Below, piece by piece: positions 31,405 through 39,486 of a stretch of DNA of 64,000 nt. How positions within the stretch are numbered: the first letter of the stretch is position 1; every line of letters starts with the position of its first letter. Made by a program: the position numbers and the translations under genes. Under the pieces are notes generated by a model, which was not told the DNA's origin, did not search any database, and worked only from the letters and a program-made list of their open reading frames with translations. This DNA comes from Ilyobacter_A sp963675185 (lineage in GTDB: Bacteria; Fusobacteriota; Fusobacteriia; Fusobacteriales; Fusobacteriaceae), in contig CAXXOH010000003.1 in NCBI GenBank assembly GCA_963675185.2, positions 868,001 to 932,000 of the forward strand, read 5' to 3'.

Positions 31405-32785
31405 AAATTTTTCCCCTTTCGGAATCGTTTATAATTTCAGTCAAGAATATGCTTAATTTTTTTGTCTTAGAAAAAATCCCCTCAAAAAACTCTAAATTTG
31501 AGTAGAAATTTATATGTGGGTACCCAGCAATTACGTTTTTTTTGACAAGTCCGCAGTTCCAAGTCCTGCCGTCACGCTTTCTCACCTTGAAATAATAAGC
31601 CTGTTCATTGTTCTCATATATATCTGAATAGTGGAACTCATGTCCCCTGAGCTTTATTCCATCCGCCGTCTCTATATTCACATACCCAAACCTGTTCATA
31701 TTAAGGCGGTTTTTCATCTCTATTTTCATATCCAGAACCCCGCAAAACTCATAAAACTCATCTTCTAAAAGCTTTATCCCGTTAGTAAGGTAGATAAATC
31801 CTCCGCATTCTGCATATACAGGAACTCCTCTTTTACAAGCCTCTTTTACACTGGCTATCATAGAGGTGTTTGCAGCTAGCTCTTTGGCATAGTTTTCTGG
31901 GTATCCGCCCCCAAGGTATATGAACTCGGCTCCTTCTGGAATCTCAGCATCCATTACCGGACTAAACTCCATAAGTTTTGCCCCGGCATACTTTAAAAGA
32001 TCTAAATTTGCGTTATAGTAGAATGAAAAAGCCCTGTCTTTTGCCACGGCTACATTAAGTCCTGCCAAACTTCCCTTTAATTTTTCACCTGGATTAAAAT
32101 TCTTTGTCTCCCAGTTTTTCTCCGCAAGCTCCTTTATCCGCTCTAAGTCTATGTATTTTTCTGCAAGTTTTTTCAACATCTGCACTTTCTCACCCATGTC
32201 CTCAAGCTCAGCTGCCTGTTTTAAACCCAGATGTCTGCTTTCAAGTGCAATCTTTTCATTCTTCGGAAAGTAGCCCACACACTCAACACCGGTATAACTT
32301 TCAACAGCCTCTTTTAAACTGAGATACATCTTCTCGCTTGAAACATTGTTTAGTATTACCCCGCATATATCGACTTCCTTGTCAAAATACTTGTAACCTA
32401 AAACCTCGGCTGCTATGCTGGTAGAAACCCCTTTGGCATCTACTACTAGGATAACCGGTATGTCCAGTATTTTTGCCACATGGGCACTACTGAAGTTATC
32501 CCTGCCGTTACCTAGTCCGTCATAAAGCCCCATGACCCCCTCTACAACTGAAATGTCTTTACCAAAAGAAGCTGTGCAAAATAAGTATTTCAGAGTCTCT
32601 TCCGGGAGCATAAAGGCGTCTAAATTGTATGAGCAGTTACCCGTTACATATTCGTGGAATCTCGGGTCTATGTAGTCCGGCCCTACCTTAAACGGTGCTA
32701 CATTTTTTAAAGCCGCCATTATAGCGCTGCTTACCGTGGTCTTTCCCGCCCCGCTTTTTGTTCCTGCTATCATGATTCTTCTCAT
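31367..32785 (-). CDS. cbiA: Cobyrinate a,c-diamide synthase
   Basis: Glutamine-dependent amidase (472 aa) with the N-terminal ATP-binding MIAGTKSGAGKTTVSSAIM and KVGPDYIDPRFHE, and a C-terminal glutaminase domain with the nucleophile Cys in PVYAECGGFIYLTNGI. The ATG at 32785 follows GGAGAG by nine bases; a TTG at 32791 is possible. It amidates the a and c side chains and sits between cbiO and cbiC. Confidence 0.93.
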   Translation of the reverse strand: MRRIMIAGTKSGAGKTTVSSAIMAALKNVAPFKVGPDYIDPRFHEYVTGNCSYNLDAFMLPEETLKYLFCTASFGKDISVVEGVMGLYDGLGNGRDNFSSAHVAKILDIPVILVVDAKGVSTSIAAEVLGYKYFDKEVDICGVILNNVSSEKMYLSLKEAVESYTGVECVGYFPKNEKIALESRHLGLKQAAELEDMGEKVQMLKKLAEKYIDLERIKELAEKNWETKNFNPGEKLKGSLAGLNVAVAKDRAFSFYYNANLDLLKYAGAKLMEFSPVMDAEIPEGAEFIYLGGGYPENYAKELAANTSMIASVKEACKRGVPVYAECGGFIYLTNGIKLLEDEFYEFCGVLDMKIEMKNRLNMNRFGYVNIETADGIKLRGHEFHYSDIYENNEQAYYFKVRKRDGRTWNCGLVKKNVIAGYPHINFYSNLEFFEGIFSKTKKLSIFLTEIINDSERGKIYVIYKKTYGHRG

Positions 32786-32787
32786 GT

Positions 32788-33603
32788 TCAATAGCTCTCC
32801 TCTAAATATTTCATATATCCCTCTAAAAATTCATCCTTTGATAGGCCGTTTTTCTCCCCAATATACCTGTACATCTTCAAAACCGTAGGTTCTTCTAGGT
32901 TTACCTTTTTCAAAAATTTCCTATCCATAAAGATAGCATCCTTTTTACCCTCTTTCACTATCTCCCCGTCTTTTAAAACGAATATATAGTCAGCAAAATC
33001 ATAGGCGAAATCCACGTCGTGCGTGGATACAACTACGGTTTTTTGTTTTTCCACCTGTTCTTCTAATATCTCTAGTACCTTATTTCTGTTTTTTGTATCC
33101 AGCCAGACAAGGGGTTCGTCCAAAACCAAAACCTGTGGTTCCATGGCAAGTATAGAAGCTATAGAAAGCCTTTTCTTTTGACCATAACTGAGGTTGTGGC
33201 ATAGTTTATCCTTCAAACTGTACATATTTACAGCTTTCAAGTTTTTCTCTACTATCTCTTCCAGCTGTTTATCCGAGTACCCGAGATTTTTTGGTCCGAA
33301 TCCCACCTCCTGGAAAACAAGTGGGGCAAATATCTGCACTTCCGGATCTTGAAATACCACTCCTACTTTTCTCCTTACAGAGTTTAAACTATCCTTTTTA
33401 TAGTTGATTTTTTCTCCCTCGCAGTATATACACCCGTTGCCTGCTTTGAGGACGCTGTTCATAAGCAGAAAAAGCGTCGATTTCCCCGAACCGTTTTCTC
33501 CCAAGAAGACTATTCTTCTTCCACTGCCAAGATTAAAGTTTATATTTTTTAAAACTCTTTCTTTCCCATCATATGAGAAGCTTACATTCTCAAATCTAAG
33601 CAC
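32788..33603 (-). CDS. cbiO: Cobalt ECF transporter ATPase
   Basis: ABC ATPase (271 aa) with Walker A GENGSGKST near residue 36, Q-loop VVFQDPEVQIFAP, signature LSYGQKKRLSIA and Walker B VLVLDEPLVWLD. The GTG start has GGAGG six bases upstream. With CbiM, CbiN and CbiQ it makes the energy-coupling-factor cobalt importer in the inner membrane. It overlaps cbiQ by 8 bp. Confidence 0.94.
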   Translation of the reverse strand: MLRFENVSFSYDGKERVLKNINFNLGSGRRIVFLGENGSGKSTLFLLMNSVLKAGNGCIYCEGEKINYKKDSLNSVRRKVGVVFQDPEVQIFAPLVFQEVGFGPKNLGYSDKQLEEIVEKNLKAVNMYSLKDKLCHNLSYGQKKRLSIASILAMEPQVLVLDEPLVWLDTKNRNKVLEILEEQVEKQKTVVVSTHDVDFAYDFADYIFVLKDGEIVKEGKKDAIFMDRKFLKKVNLEEPTVLKMYRYIGEKNGLSKDEFLEGYMKYLEESY

Positions 33604-34285
33604 CGTATACCTCCACTAAAATATTCACTATAAAAAATAACCCCATCAAAAACCAAAATTTATTTGAGATTCTATAATTCTTGTTTTGAAATAAAAATTT
33701 ATCCCCCAATCTGCTTTCCATGGCCTTTGCGGAATTATAGCTATAATAGTAAGTTTTTTTAAAAATTGATGTCACCAACATCGAGAAGGAGTTTAATGAA
33801 ATCTTATAATTCCTGTAGCCAAGCCTGCTCTCCTGCGCCATGACTATTTTATTTTTATTGTCCAAAAGAGCAAATATATACTTATATATCAATAAAAACA
33901 GCTCCCTAAAAATTAATGGGGCTCTCATTTTTTGGAATACGTAGTCTATGTCAGTGACTGGGGTCGAACATATAAAAAAATAAATAGAAGAAATTGAGCA
34001 GATCGTCCTTACTACAAAAAATCTCCAATCTGCACCGCTTAAAACCAAGACAAAACTTGAAGAAAGGGTGAAAAAAACTGGTATACTGTATAACTTCATA
34101 AGTTCTAACGGCTTAACTTTTACTTTAAAAAGCAACAAATAGTTAAACACAAACAAGTTAAAAAAATATACATAGTAATTTTCTGAAAATAAAAGTATCA
34201 CTATAGCCCCTATGGACAATACAAATTTTTGTGCCGGATTTACATGGCTTAAAGCATTAGAATTTGAAATCCTATCAATTATCAT
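33596..34285 (-). CDS. cbiQ: Cobalt ECF transporter transmembrane component
   Basis: A 229-aa hydrophobic T-component with several membrane segments. The family motif for coupling to the ATPase is recognisable as AQESRLGYRNYK and NSAKAMESRLGD. The start ATG has AAGGGG upstream. It follows cbiN after an unusual 170-bp gap. Confidence 0.9.
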   Translation of the reverse strand: MIIDRISNSNALSHVNPAQKFVLSIGAIVILLFSENYYVYFFNLFVFNYLLLFKVKVKPLELMKLYSIPVFFTLSSSFVLVLSGADWRFFVVRTICSISSIYFFICSTPVTDIDYVFQKMRAPLIFRELFLLIYKYIFALLDNKNKIVMAQESRLGYRNYKISLNSFSMLVTSIFKKTYYYSYNSAKAMESRLGDKFLFQNKNYRISNKFWFLMGLFFIVNILVEVYGA

Positions 34286-34345
34286 CTTCTACCCCTTCAA
34301 TATTTTAATATAGGTTTACCTCGCAACAAATCACACGAACTTTAC

Positions 34346-34384
34346 CTATAAAGGATCCCTGCCCCCGTTAGATATCCTTTATAG
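34346..34384. other. 11-bp inverted repeat in the cbiN-cbiQ gap
   Basis: CTATAAAGGAT (34346-34356) and ATCCTTTATAG (34374-34384) form a perfect stem with a 17-nt loop. The 170-bp gap 34286-34455 is the longest inside an otherwise overlapping operon and has no ORF. There is no clear T-run on the minus side, so it looks more like an RNA-stability or partial-attenuation hairpin than a terminator. Confidence 0.5.
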
Positions 34385-34455
34385 ATTTAAAGAAATTTTC
34401 TAGGAAATTTTAACTCATGTGATCCATAACTAGTAAAACTATTGTTTCTCGCTCA

Positions 34456-34743
34456 CTAAGCCCTCTCTTTTGCTCGTTTCCCCTTAAAATATCCTAAAAC
34501 ATAGCCCACAAGACCTGCTCCTGCAGCTGCCTGTAATGCAAACAAAAGGCTCTCTGTCTCCCCTCCAGGAGGGCTCATAGGGCTTTCTGCCCAAGGCTTA
34601 TAGTCTGGCGCTATGCTGCTTATTATCTCTTCCGCCTTACCGTCTGCACCTCCAAACTCACAGTCCTTAATTGTTAGGAGAGGGAAAACTCCTATAACCA
34701 CTACAAATGCCAAGAGTATAAGATTTTTTTTTGCTGTCGTCAT
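34456..34743 (-). CDS. cbiN: Cobalt transport protein CbiN
   Basis: Small (95 aa) membrane protein with an N-terminal membrane helix, an extracytoplasmic segment with EFGGADGKAEEIISSIAPDYKPW and WAESPMSPPGGETESLLF, and a C-terminal membrane helix followed by a basic tail. It works with CbiM in substrate capture. Its ATG directly follows the cbiM stop (TAA then ATG). Confidence 0.93.
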   Translation of the reverse strand: MTTAKKNLILLAFVVVIGVFPLLTIKDCEFGGADGKAEEIISSIAPDYKPWAESPMSPPGGETESLLFALQAAAGAGLVGYVLGYFKGKRAKERA

Positions 34744-35451
34744 TTAAACTTTCACTCCTTCCCCTATATTGTATTCTGATATCTGATTCATAACTATGTT
34801 GGTTAAAAAGCCTTCAATCACAGCTAGCGGTATTTGGGTAACGGCAAATATCATCAAAAACTTTGTAAGGGAAGCTGCTACACCCCCATCTGGAGAAGGA
34901 TAAGCCACAGCCAGCTGCACCGATGTTACCACATATGTGGATAAGTTCCCCAAGGCTGCCGCCAGAAAGATTGCCAATGATTTGCTTTTCCTTTCTAAAA
35001 CCTTATATATAACCCAAGATACTATAGGTCCGAATATAGCCATAGAAAAGGCATTTGCTCCAAGGGTTGTGAATCCTCCGTGTGCCAAAAGTCCTGCTTG
35101 GAATATCAGCACTATAGTACCAAGTATTGAAGTTACATAGGGCCCAAAAAGTATTGCGGATAGTCCTACTCCTGTAGGGTGGGATGAGCTTCCTGTAACT
35201 GACGGGATTTTAAGCGCTGAAAGTACAAATATAAAGGCTCCTGCAAGTGCGAGAGTTAGCTTTTTCTCCATTTTTTCTCCAACAAGTTTTTTTATCCTAA
35301 AAATCCCCACTATCCAAAAGGGTATACATATTGCGAACCAAGAAACTGCCCACTTCACAGGCAAAAACCCCTCCATTATATGCATGGAATAGGAGTTTGT
35401 ATAAATTGCTAAAAAAATAAACAAACTTAAAAAAGGTAATTTTCTCTTCAT
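34744..35451 (-). CDS. cbiM: Cobalt ECF transporter substrate-binding component CbiM
   Basis: A 235-aa membrane S-component. An N-terminal signal-like segment ends near SYSMHIMEGFLP; MHIMEG provides the metal-binding N-terminal His after processing. VTGSSSHPTGVGLSAILFGP and GLLAHGGFTTLGANAFSMAIFGP are CbiM signatures. GAGGGGATT precedes the ATG. It is the second gene after the riboswitch. Confidence 0.94.
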   Translation of the reverse strand: MKRKLPFLSLFIFLAIYTNSYSMHIMEGFLPVKWAVSWFAICIPFWIVGIFRIKKLVGEKMEKKLTLALAGAFIFVLSALKIPSVTGSSSHPTGVGLSAILFGPYVTSILGTIVLIFQAGLLAHGGFTTLGANAFSMAIFGPIVSWVIYKVLERKSKSLAIFLAAALGNLSTYVVTSVQLAVAYPSPDGGVAASLTKFLMIFAVTQIPLAVIEGFLTNIVMNQISEYNIGEGVKV

Positions 35452-35460
35452 AATCCCCTC

Positions 35461-35829
35461 CTATAGTATCTCTTCGACTCTTTTAACCAATATTTCGGCT
35501 AACATCGGGTCTGCACCTATTGGTTTCCCAAATTTAAAAATAACATCTGGATATTTTTTTTCTAGCCCTTCTATTTTTTCAGGTATATCCTCCCTTATGT
35601 GTATCCCTTCAAATAAAAAGAAAGGCACAACTGCTATCTCTTTGATTCTTGGATTTTCAGCTATCATTCTCTCAACAGTATTCTCTATAGTCGGTTCTGA
35701 AAGCTCCATACTTGCTCCGTATACCATTACATCCTTTTTTTTCTCTCTTACCATGTCCACAACTTTTTCAAAGTCATCTTGAAACTTTTTAGAACGGCTG
35801 CCATGCCCAATAATCAGTACTGCATTCAT
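35461..35829 (-). CDS. cbiX: Sirohydrochlorin cobaltochelatase, short CbiX type
   Basis: First gene behind the cobalamin riboswitch. The 122-aa protein starts MNAVLIIGHGSRSKKFQDDF, with His9 in GHGSR, and carries the second metal/catalytic His in FFLFEGIHIREDIPEKIE. One chelatase domain only, so probably a homodimer like archaeal CbiX-S. It inserts Co2+ into sirohydrochlorin. ATG codons at 35835 and 35829 both follow AGGAGG; 35829 best fits the family start and normal spacing. The frame start at 35865 lies inside the terminator and is not used. Confidence 0.85.
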   Translation of the reverse strand: MNAVLIIGHGSRSKKFQDDFEKVVDMVREKKKDVMVYGASMELSEPTIENTVERMIAENPRIKEIAVVPFFLFEGIHIREDIPEKIEGLEKKYPDVIFKFGKPIGADPMLAEILVKRVEEIL

Positions 35830-35863
35830 AAACATCTCTCCTCCTATAACGATTAAGTAGTTC

Positions 35864-35894
35864 AAAAAAAAACTCCGACTAGAGGTCGGAGTTT
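35864..35894 (-). terminator. Riboswitch expression-platform terminator
   Basis: Minus-strand stem (CTCCGAC 35873-35879 with GTCGGAG 35885-35891, extendable by flanking A/T pairs) followed by nine T residues (35864-35872). It lies between the cobalamin aptamer and cbiX, consistent with B12-dependent transcription termination. Confidence 0.88.
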
Positions 35895-36050
35895 AATATA
35901 CTGCTGTAGAACAAATATAAAAACTACCATGCTTAATACAATTTTTTAAGTTTCTTTAGATGTATATATGAAAAAATCAAATAATAAGCATATTATATTT
36001 ATTCACTTTAGTATACCAAATCTTCCCTTCCCAGAAAATTTAAATATAAA

Positions 36051-36203
36051 TGTTTAGGCAAGTCTCCTGACTAGCATCGTCCTACTTGTGTTAATCCCTT
36101 CCCATTTTTCAACAGTGGTTATAACACCTTCGTCCGCATCACAGTAGTGGGGGCTGTATCGGATTCTCACCGATTTCCTTATTAAGTTAAAAACGCCTAA
36201 ACA
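36051..36203 (-). ncRNA. Cobalamin riboswitch
   Basis: On the minus strand the aptamer is closed by a P1 helix (TGTTTAGGC 36051-36059 with GCCTAAACA 36195-36203). It contains the conserved ACCACTG of the B12 box, GGGAAGG, GATGC and AGTCAGGAGAC, plus ATCGGTGAGAATCCGAT. It precedes the terminator at 35864-35894 and the cbiX-to-cbiJ operon. Binding of adenosylcobalamin should end transcription and shut off the operon. Confidence 0.95.
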
Positions 36204-36213
36204 TTTTCACATA

Positions 36214-36242
36214 ATTATACCATACGATAAAAATAATTTCTA
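36214..36242 (-). promoter_or_regulatory. Promoter of the cobalamin operon
   Basis: Minus-strand TATAAT at 36214-36219, with TAGAAA at 36237-36242 as a weak -35 element at 17-bp spacing. It would start transcription just before the riboswitch P1 helix. An AT-rich hairpin at 36232-36259 overlaps it and could serve as a weak terminator for the upstream methyltransferase gene. Confidence 0.6.
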
Positions 36243-36293
36243 GCTACTCAAAAATTATTCTAGATGATTTTAACCTGATTATTGTACATAGCT

Positions 36294-37595
36294 TTAATAG
36301 TTTTCAACTAGTCTTTTAGCCATTTTACTCCATTCCACTAATACTTGTGGATTTTTCCCAAGTGTATGGTTATCCTTCATCATAAGCTCAACTCTATTTT
36401 TATTTGCTTTAGTTATTTCAAATTTTGCCTTAAGTTCTTTTTCTACTCTTTCTAAGTCTAATTTGCCTGTAGCCAGGTCGCTAGGTGTAGGCTTATGAGA
36501 GAATACATAATCTCCCTTAAGGAGTTCTGCCATTTTTTCGAAGTTTGCCCAGTTTGAGACAGATACCCTCCTCAAGCTTTTAACCTCTTTTATTATGTCA
36601 AATCTTGGGTCTAAAGGTTCACAGCACCCATAACAGTTTAATCCAAATTTCTCCATCAATTTTTTCTGATATGGGAATATGAATTCTGCAAACATATCAG
36701 GAGAAACACTTGTAGTCATTTGACTTTCTGCAAACCCCCACATATGTTTCATCAATACTTTTCCAGGTTCATCTATAGGTAGTTGAGTTGTTAATCCTAT
36801 CCCACCAGATCCTACGTAAGTGAAGTCTGCATTCGGGCTGAAGAGTCCGTTTGCTTCCAAGAAATCAAGCTTTCTCTCCATCCCCTCCATAAGTCTTTTC
36901 ATAAGCGCATGCACTTCGTCAGGGTAGTCGAAAAAGTCAAACATGAGATTTTCCATTCCACGAAGTTGAACAAACTCGTCTGTAAGTCCAAATCCCCAGT
37001 ACCAAATAGTTTTGTTCCTCACCTCAAGTATTCCGTCAAAGACTTTTTTGGCAAGTTCAAGAACTTCATCTGTTTTCTCATAGTCAACAGTTATGGTAGG
37101 TTCAACTATTTTATCCAGATCGTTATAGTCTTCTAGAACGACTTTTAGTTCATAAGCCCCACCATCGTGATCGTAAGTGTGATGCTTGCTATTGTCTAAC
37201 CCTTCTAGTGTCCATATAGTTTCCTTGTATACATGTGGGACATCAAAAATAGCTTCTACGATGAAATCATCATGTAGCTCTTCTCCCCAGAATATTTGTT
37301 TTCTTAACATAACCTCCCAGTGTCTTGCGAGGTCATTTTTACACTCTAGTTGGTCATCTGTTATTATTTCATTCCATCCGTGTTCAGGATCACAAAGTAT
37401 AAGAGGTCTCACACTTAGATCAAGATCATTATGTCTTGTCCAAAGTTCTCTCTTCTCTTTCATGTCCGGCCTTTGAGAAAGCTCCGCCACTTTACTTGCA
37501 AGCCTTCTTAGTATATCAATATCTGCTTGCGGTATAGCTAGGTCGCTGTAATCCGCAAAATAATTATTTACTCTTATATTTAAATGCTCAAACAT
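36294..37595 (-). CDS. UroD-family putative corrinoid methyltransferase
   Basis: A 433-aa protein of the uroporphyrinogen-decarboxylase fold, in the subgroup found next to corrinoid proteins. It is not a haem-pathway HemE by sequence. The likely metal-site motif is NCYGCCEPLD near residues 320-329, with two adjacent cysteines. VYKETIWTLEGLD and GDYVFSHKPTPSDLA are further conserved-looking segments. The ATG at 37595 has GGGAGGT six bases upstream. It directly follows the corrinoid protein gene, so it probably transfers a methyl group from a substrate to, or from, that corrinoid. The substrate is unknown. Confidence 0.7.
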   Translation of the reverse strand: MFEHLNIRVNNYFADYSDLAIPQADIDILRRLASKVAELSQRPDMKEKRELWTRHNDLDLSVRPLILCDPEHGWNEIITDDQLECKNDLARHWEVMLRKQIFWGEELHDDFIVEAIFDVPHVYKETIWTLEGLDNSKHHTYDHDGGAYELKVVLEDYNDLDKIVEPTITVDYEKTDEVLELAKKVFDGILEVRNKTIWYWGFGLTDEFVQLRGMENLMFDFFDYPDEVHALMKRLMEGMERKLDFLEANGLFSPNADFTYVGSGGIGLTTQLPIDEPGKVLMKHMWGFAESQMTTSVSPDMFAEFIFPYQKKLMEKFGLNCYGCCEPLDPRFDIIKEVKSLRRVSVSNWANFEKMAELLKGDYVFSHKPTPSDLATGKLDLERVEKELKAKFEITKANKNRVELMMKDNHTLGKNPQVLVEWSKMAKRLVENY

Positions 37596-37629
37596 CAAAT
37601 TACCTCCCACATTTTATAAATTTATTTTT

Positions 37630-38262
37630 TTAAGCTACAAGCTCCTTGGCTTTAGTCGCACAAGTTGCAGCATCGCCAGTGTATACATCTGCTTTTATCT
37701 CGTCAGCAAAAGCTTGAGTTATCGGAGCTCCACCAACCATTACTTTATAATTATTTCTTATTCCCCTTTTTTCTAATTCATCTATAACCTCTTTCATGTA
37801 AGGCATAGTAGTTGTTAAAAGTGCTGACATTACCAATATGTCTGCATGCTTTTCCTCCATAGCTTGTATAAATTTTTCCTTGTCGCAGTTTATCCCTAAG
37901 TCTATCACTTCAAATCCTGCACCCTTAAGCATCATCGCAACAATGTTTTTCCCTATGTCATGAAGGTCCCCTTTAACTGTTCCTATAACCGCTTTCCCTA
38001 TAGGTTCCACGCCTGCTTCAAGCAGGGCTTTTTCAAGTATTTTAGTCCCCTCATTCATGGCTCTTGCAGCTACTAATACTTCCGGGACAAACGCTTCGTT
38101 TCTTTTGAATCTTTCTCCTATTGCCTCCATACCAGATAGTAATCCTTCGTTTAATATTTTTTTCGCTTCTATCCCATCTTCTAACGCCTTCTCTGTTAAC
38201 TCCTTAACTTTTGGGGCACGCCCTTTTTGAACAAACTCAGAAATTTCTTTTAATATCTCCAT
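37630..38262 (-). CDS. Corrinoid (B12-binding) protein of a methyltransferase system
   Basis: A 210-aa two-domain protein. Residues about 1-85 are the helical methionine-synthase-type cap (RFKRNEAFVPEVLVAARAMN); residues about 88-210 are the Rossmann B12-binding domain with DLHDIG at 99-104, in which His101 is the lower cobalt ligand, and later VMVGGAPITQAFADEI. It resembles MtaC/MtbC/MttC-type corrinoid shuttles. It is paired with the UroD-family gene downstream and has its own upstream promoter region. Confidence 0.9.
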   Translation of the reverse strand: MEILKEISEFVQKGRAPKVKELTEKALEDGIEAKKILNEGLLSGMEAIGERFKRNEAFVPEVLVAARAMNEGTKILEKALLEAGVEPIGKAVIGTVKGDLHDIGKNIVAMMLKGAGFEVIDLGINCDKEKFIQAMEEKHADILVMSALLTTTMPYMKEVIDELEKRGIRNNYKVMVGGAPITQAFADEIKADVYTGDAATCATKAKELVA

Positions 38263-38307
38263 TTTGATCCTCCTTTTATATTATTCTATAGGGTATATTT
38301 TCAATCC

Positions 38308-38323
38308 ACTTAAAGAATTAAGT
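38308..38323. promoter_or_regulatory. Operator-like inverted repeat
   Basis: ACTTAAAGAATTAAGT has 6-bp arms around AGAA and lies in the leader of the corrinoid-protein transcript, about 40-50 bp downstream of the predicted transcription start. It could be a site for the LacI-family protein encoded just upstream (38433-39464); this is a guess from position. Confidence 0.35.
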
Positions 38324-38367
38324 ACTATATTTATTTGTACATATTCATTAATATTTTTTCCTGAAAT

Positions 38368-38396
38368 ATATAAAATTCTTTATTTTCTTCATACAA
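38368..38396 (-). promoter_or_regulatory. Possible promoter of the corrinoid-protein transcript
   Basis: Minus-strand TTGTAT (38391-38396) and TTATAT (38368-38373) with a 17-bp spacer. Both hexamers are imperfect. The 170-bp gap after the LacI-family gene is the place for a separate promoter. Confidence 0.45.
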
Positions 38397-38432
38397 TCCG
38401 CTATCTAAAACCATCACAAAATATGATTAATT

Positions 38433-39464
38433 TCAATAGTATACAGGGTTAAAACTTTCCGGTATTTTTATCTCTACTTGTATATAGTTTTTATCTGTTG
38501 TGGGCGTATCCTTAAATACTATATGGTTATACATCATCTCAAAGGCCTTGTATCCTATATCTTCCGGCTTAGTGTCAATTATAAAATCCATACAACCAGT
38601 TTTTATCTTTTTGTCGAAAAAAGATATCTGGCATCCTACAACAGACAATTTATCAGTAAGATCTAAATCTTTCATCACTGCCGACAGGGCTTCATAATCG
38701 TTTGATGACAAGTATACAGAATTTATATCCGCATCTTTTTCCAAAGCCATCTTTATTTTTTCATAAGAACTCTTATATTTTTCTTCGCTTAATATAATAT
38801 TTCGAATATCGTAATTTATACCGTAGAGCTTCATAAACTCTTTAATTCCAGCCAATCTTTTCTCGTGTACTGTAAATTTAGGATTCCCCACAACCACTAA
38901 CAGCTTTACATCTTTTTTCAACATCTTGGTAAATAAGCTCGCGGATAGCCTCCCAACCTGTACTGCATTCTCACCAAAAAAACAGATTCTTTTACATTCA
39001 ACGTCAGTAACTAAGGTTATTACAGGAATCCCCGAATCTATTATTTCATTCATTTTCCCCGCTATTTTGTCGGTGTTCATTACAGCTGCCACTATGCCGG
39101 CTACTTTTTTCTCTTTAAATATTTCAAGCCCTTTCAATATGCTTTCTTCGTCAAAATTATCCACAAAAACCGGTTTTATTTTTAGCTTAGTGTCTCCTAT
39201 GTCGTTTTTGGCCATGATTAATCCGTCCATTATCCTTTTATAATAAAGTTCGGCTCTTTTAGACATCAACACCCCTATGATTTTCTCCTCGCCGAAGCTT
39301 TTTAACTTTTTGGCGTTTCTATTTACAACGTAATTATGCTCTTTGGCTATTTTAAGTATCTTTTCCCTAGATTTCTGGCTTATACCCGGCCTGTCATTAA
39401 GGGCCCTGTCAACTGTTCCTTTAGATACCTCCGCCAACTCCGCTATTTCCTTTATCGTTATCAC
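38433..39464 (-). CDS. LacI-family regulator of the methyltransferase locus
   Basis: A 343-aa regulator with an N-terminal LacI helix-turn-helix (ITIKEIAELAEVSKGTVDRALNDRPG) and a sugar-binding-protein-like effector domain. The GTG at 39464 has GAGGGG seven bases upstream; the longer frame uses a TTG inside that region. The recognition helix is very like that of the regulator at 5289 (TVDRAL), suggesting related effectors. A LacI-type sensor in a corrinoid methyltransferase locus implies that a sugar or cyclitol is the inducer. Confidence 0.85.
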   Translation of the reverse strand: MITIKEIAELAEVSKGTVDRALNDRPGISQKSREKILKIAKEHNYVVNRNAKKLKSFGEEKIIGVLMSKRAELYYKRIMDGLIMAKNDIGDTKLKIKPVFVDNFDEESILKGLEIFKEKKVAGIVAAVMNTDKIAGKMNEIIDSGIPVITLVTDVECKRICFFGENAVQVGRLSASLFTKMLKKDVKLLVVVGNPKFTVHEKRLAGIKEFMKLYGINYDIRNIILSEEKYKSSYEKIKMALEKDADINSVYLSSNDYEALSAVMKDLDLTDKLSVVGCQISFFDKKIKTGCMDFIIDTKPEDIGYKAFEMMYNHIVFKDTPTTDKNYIQVEIKIPESFNPVYY

Positions 39465-39486
39465 TGTTATACCCCTCAATATAAAT

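Noticed and set aside
12660..35865. Plus-strand ORFs of 60-190 codons throughout the cobalamin operon
   Set aside because: All are antisense shadows of well-supported genes, with Ser/Pro-rich compositions typical of such frames.
36232..36259. AT-rich hairpin as a terminator for the methyltransferase gene at 36294
   Set aside because: The stem has only A-T pairs and overlaps the riboswitch promoter; it is noted there but not listed as a terminator.
36294..37595. HemE (uroporphyrinogen decarboxylase) of haem synthesis
   Set aside because: Length, the CYGCCEP motif and the adjacent corrinoid protein fit the methyltransferase branch of the UroD fold; no later haem genes are present.
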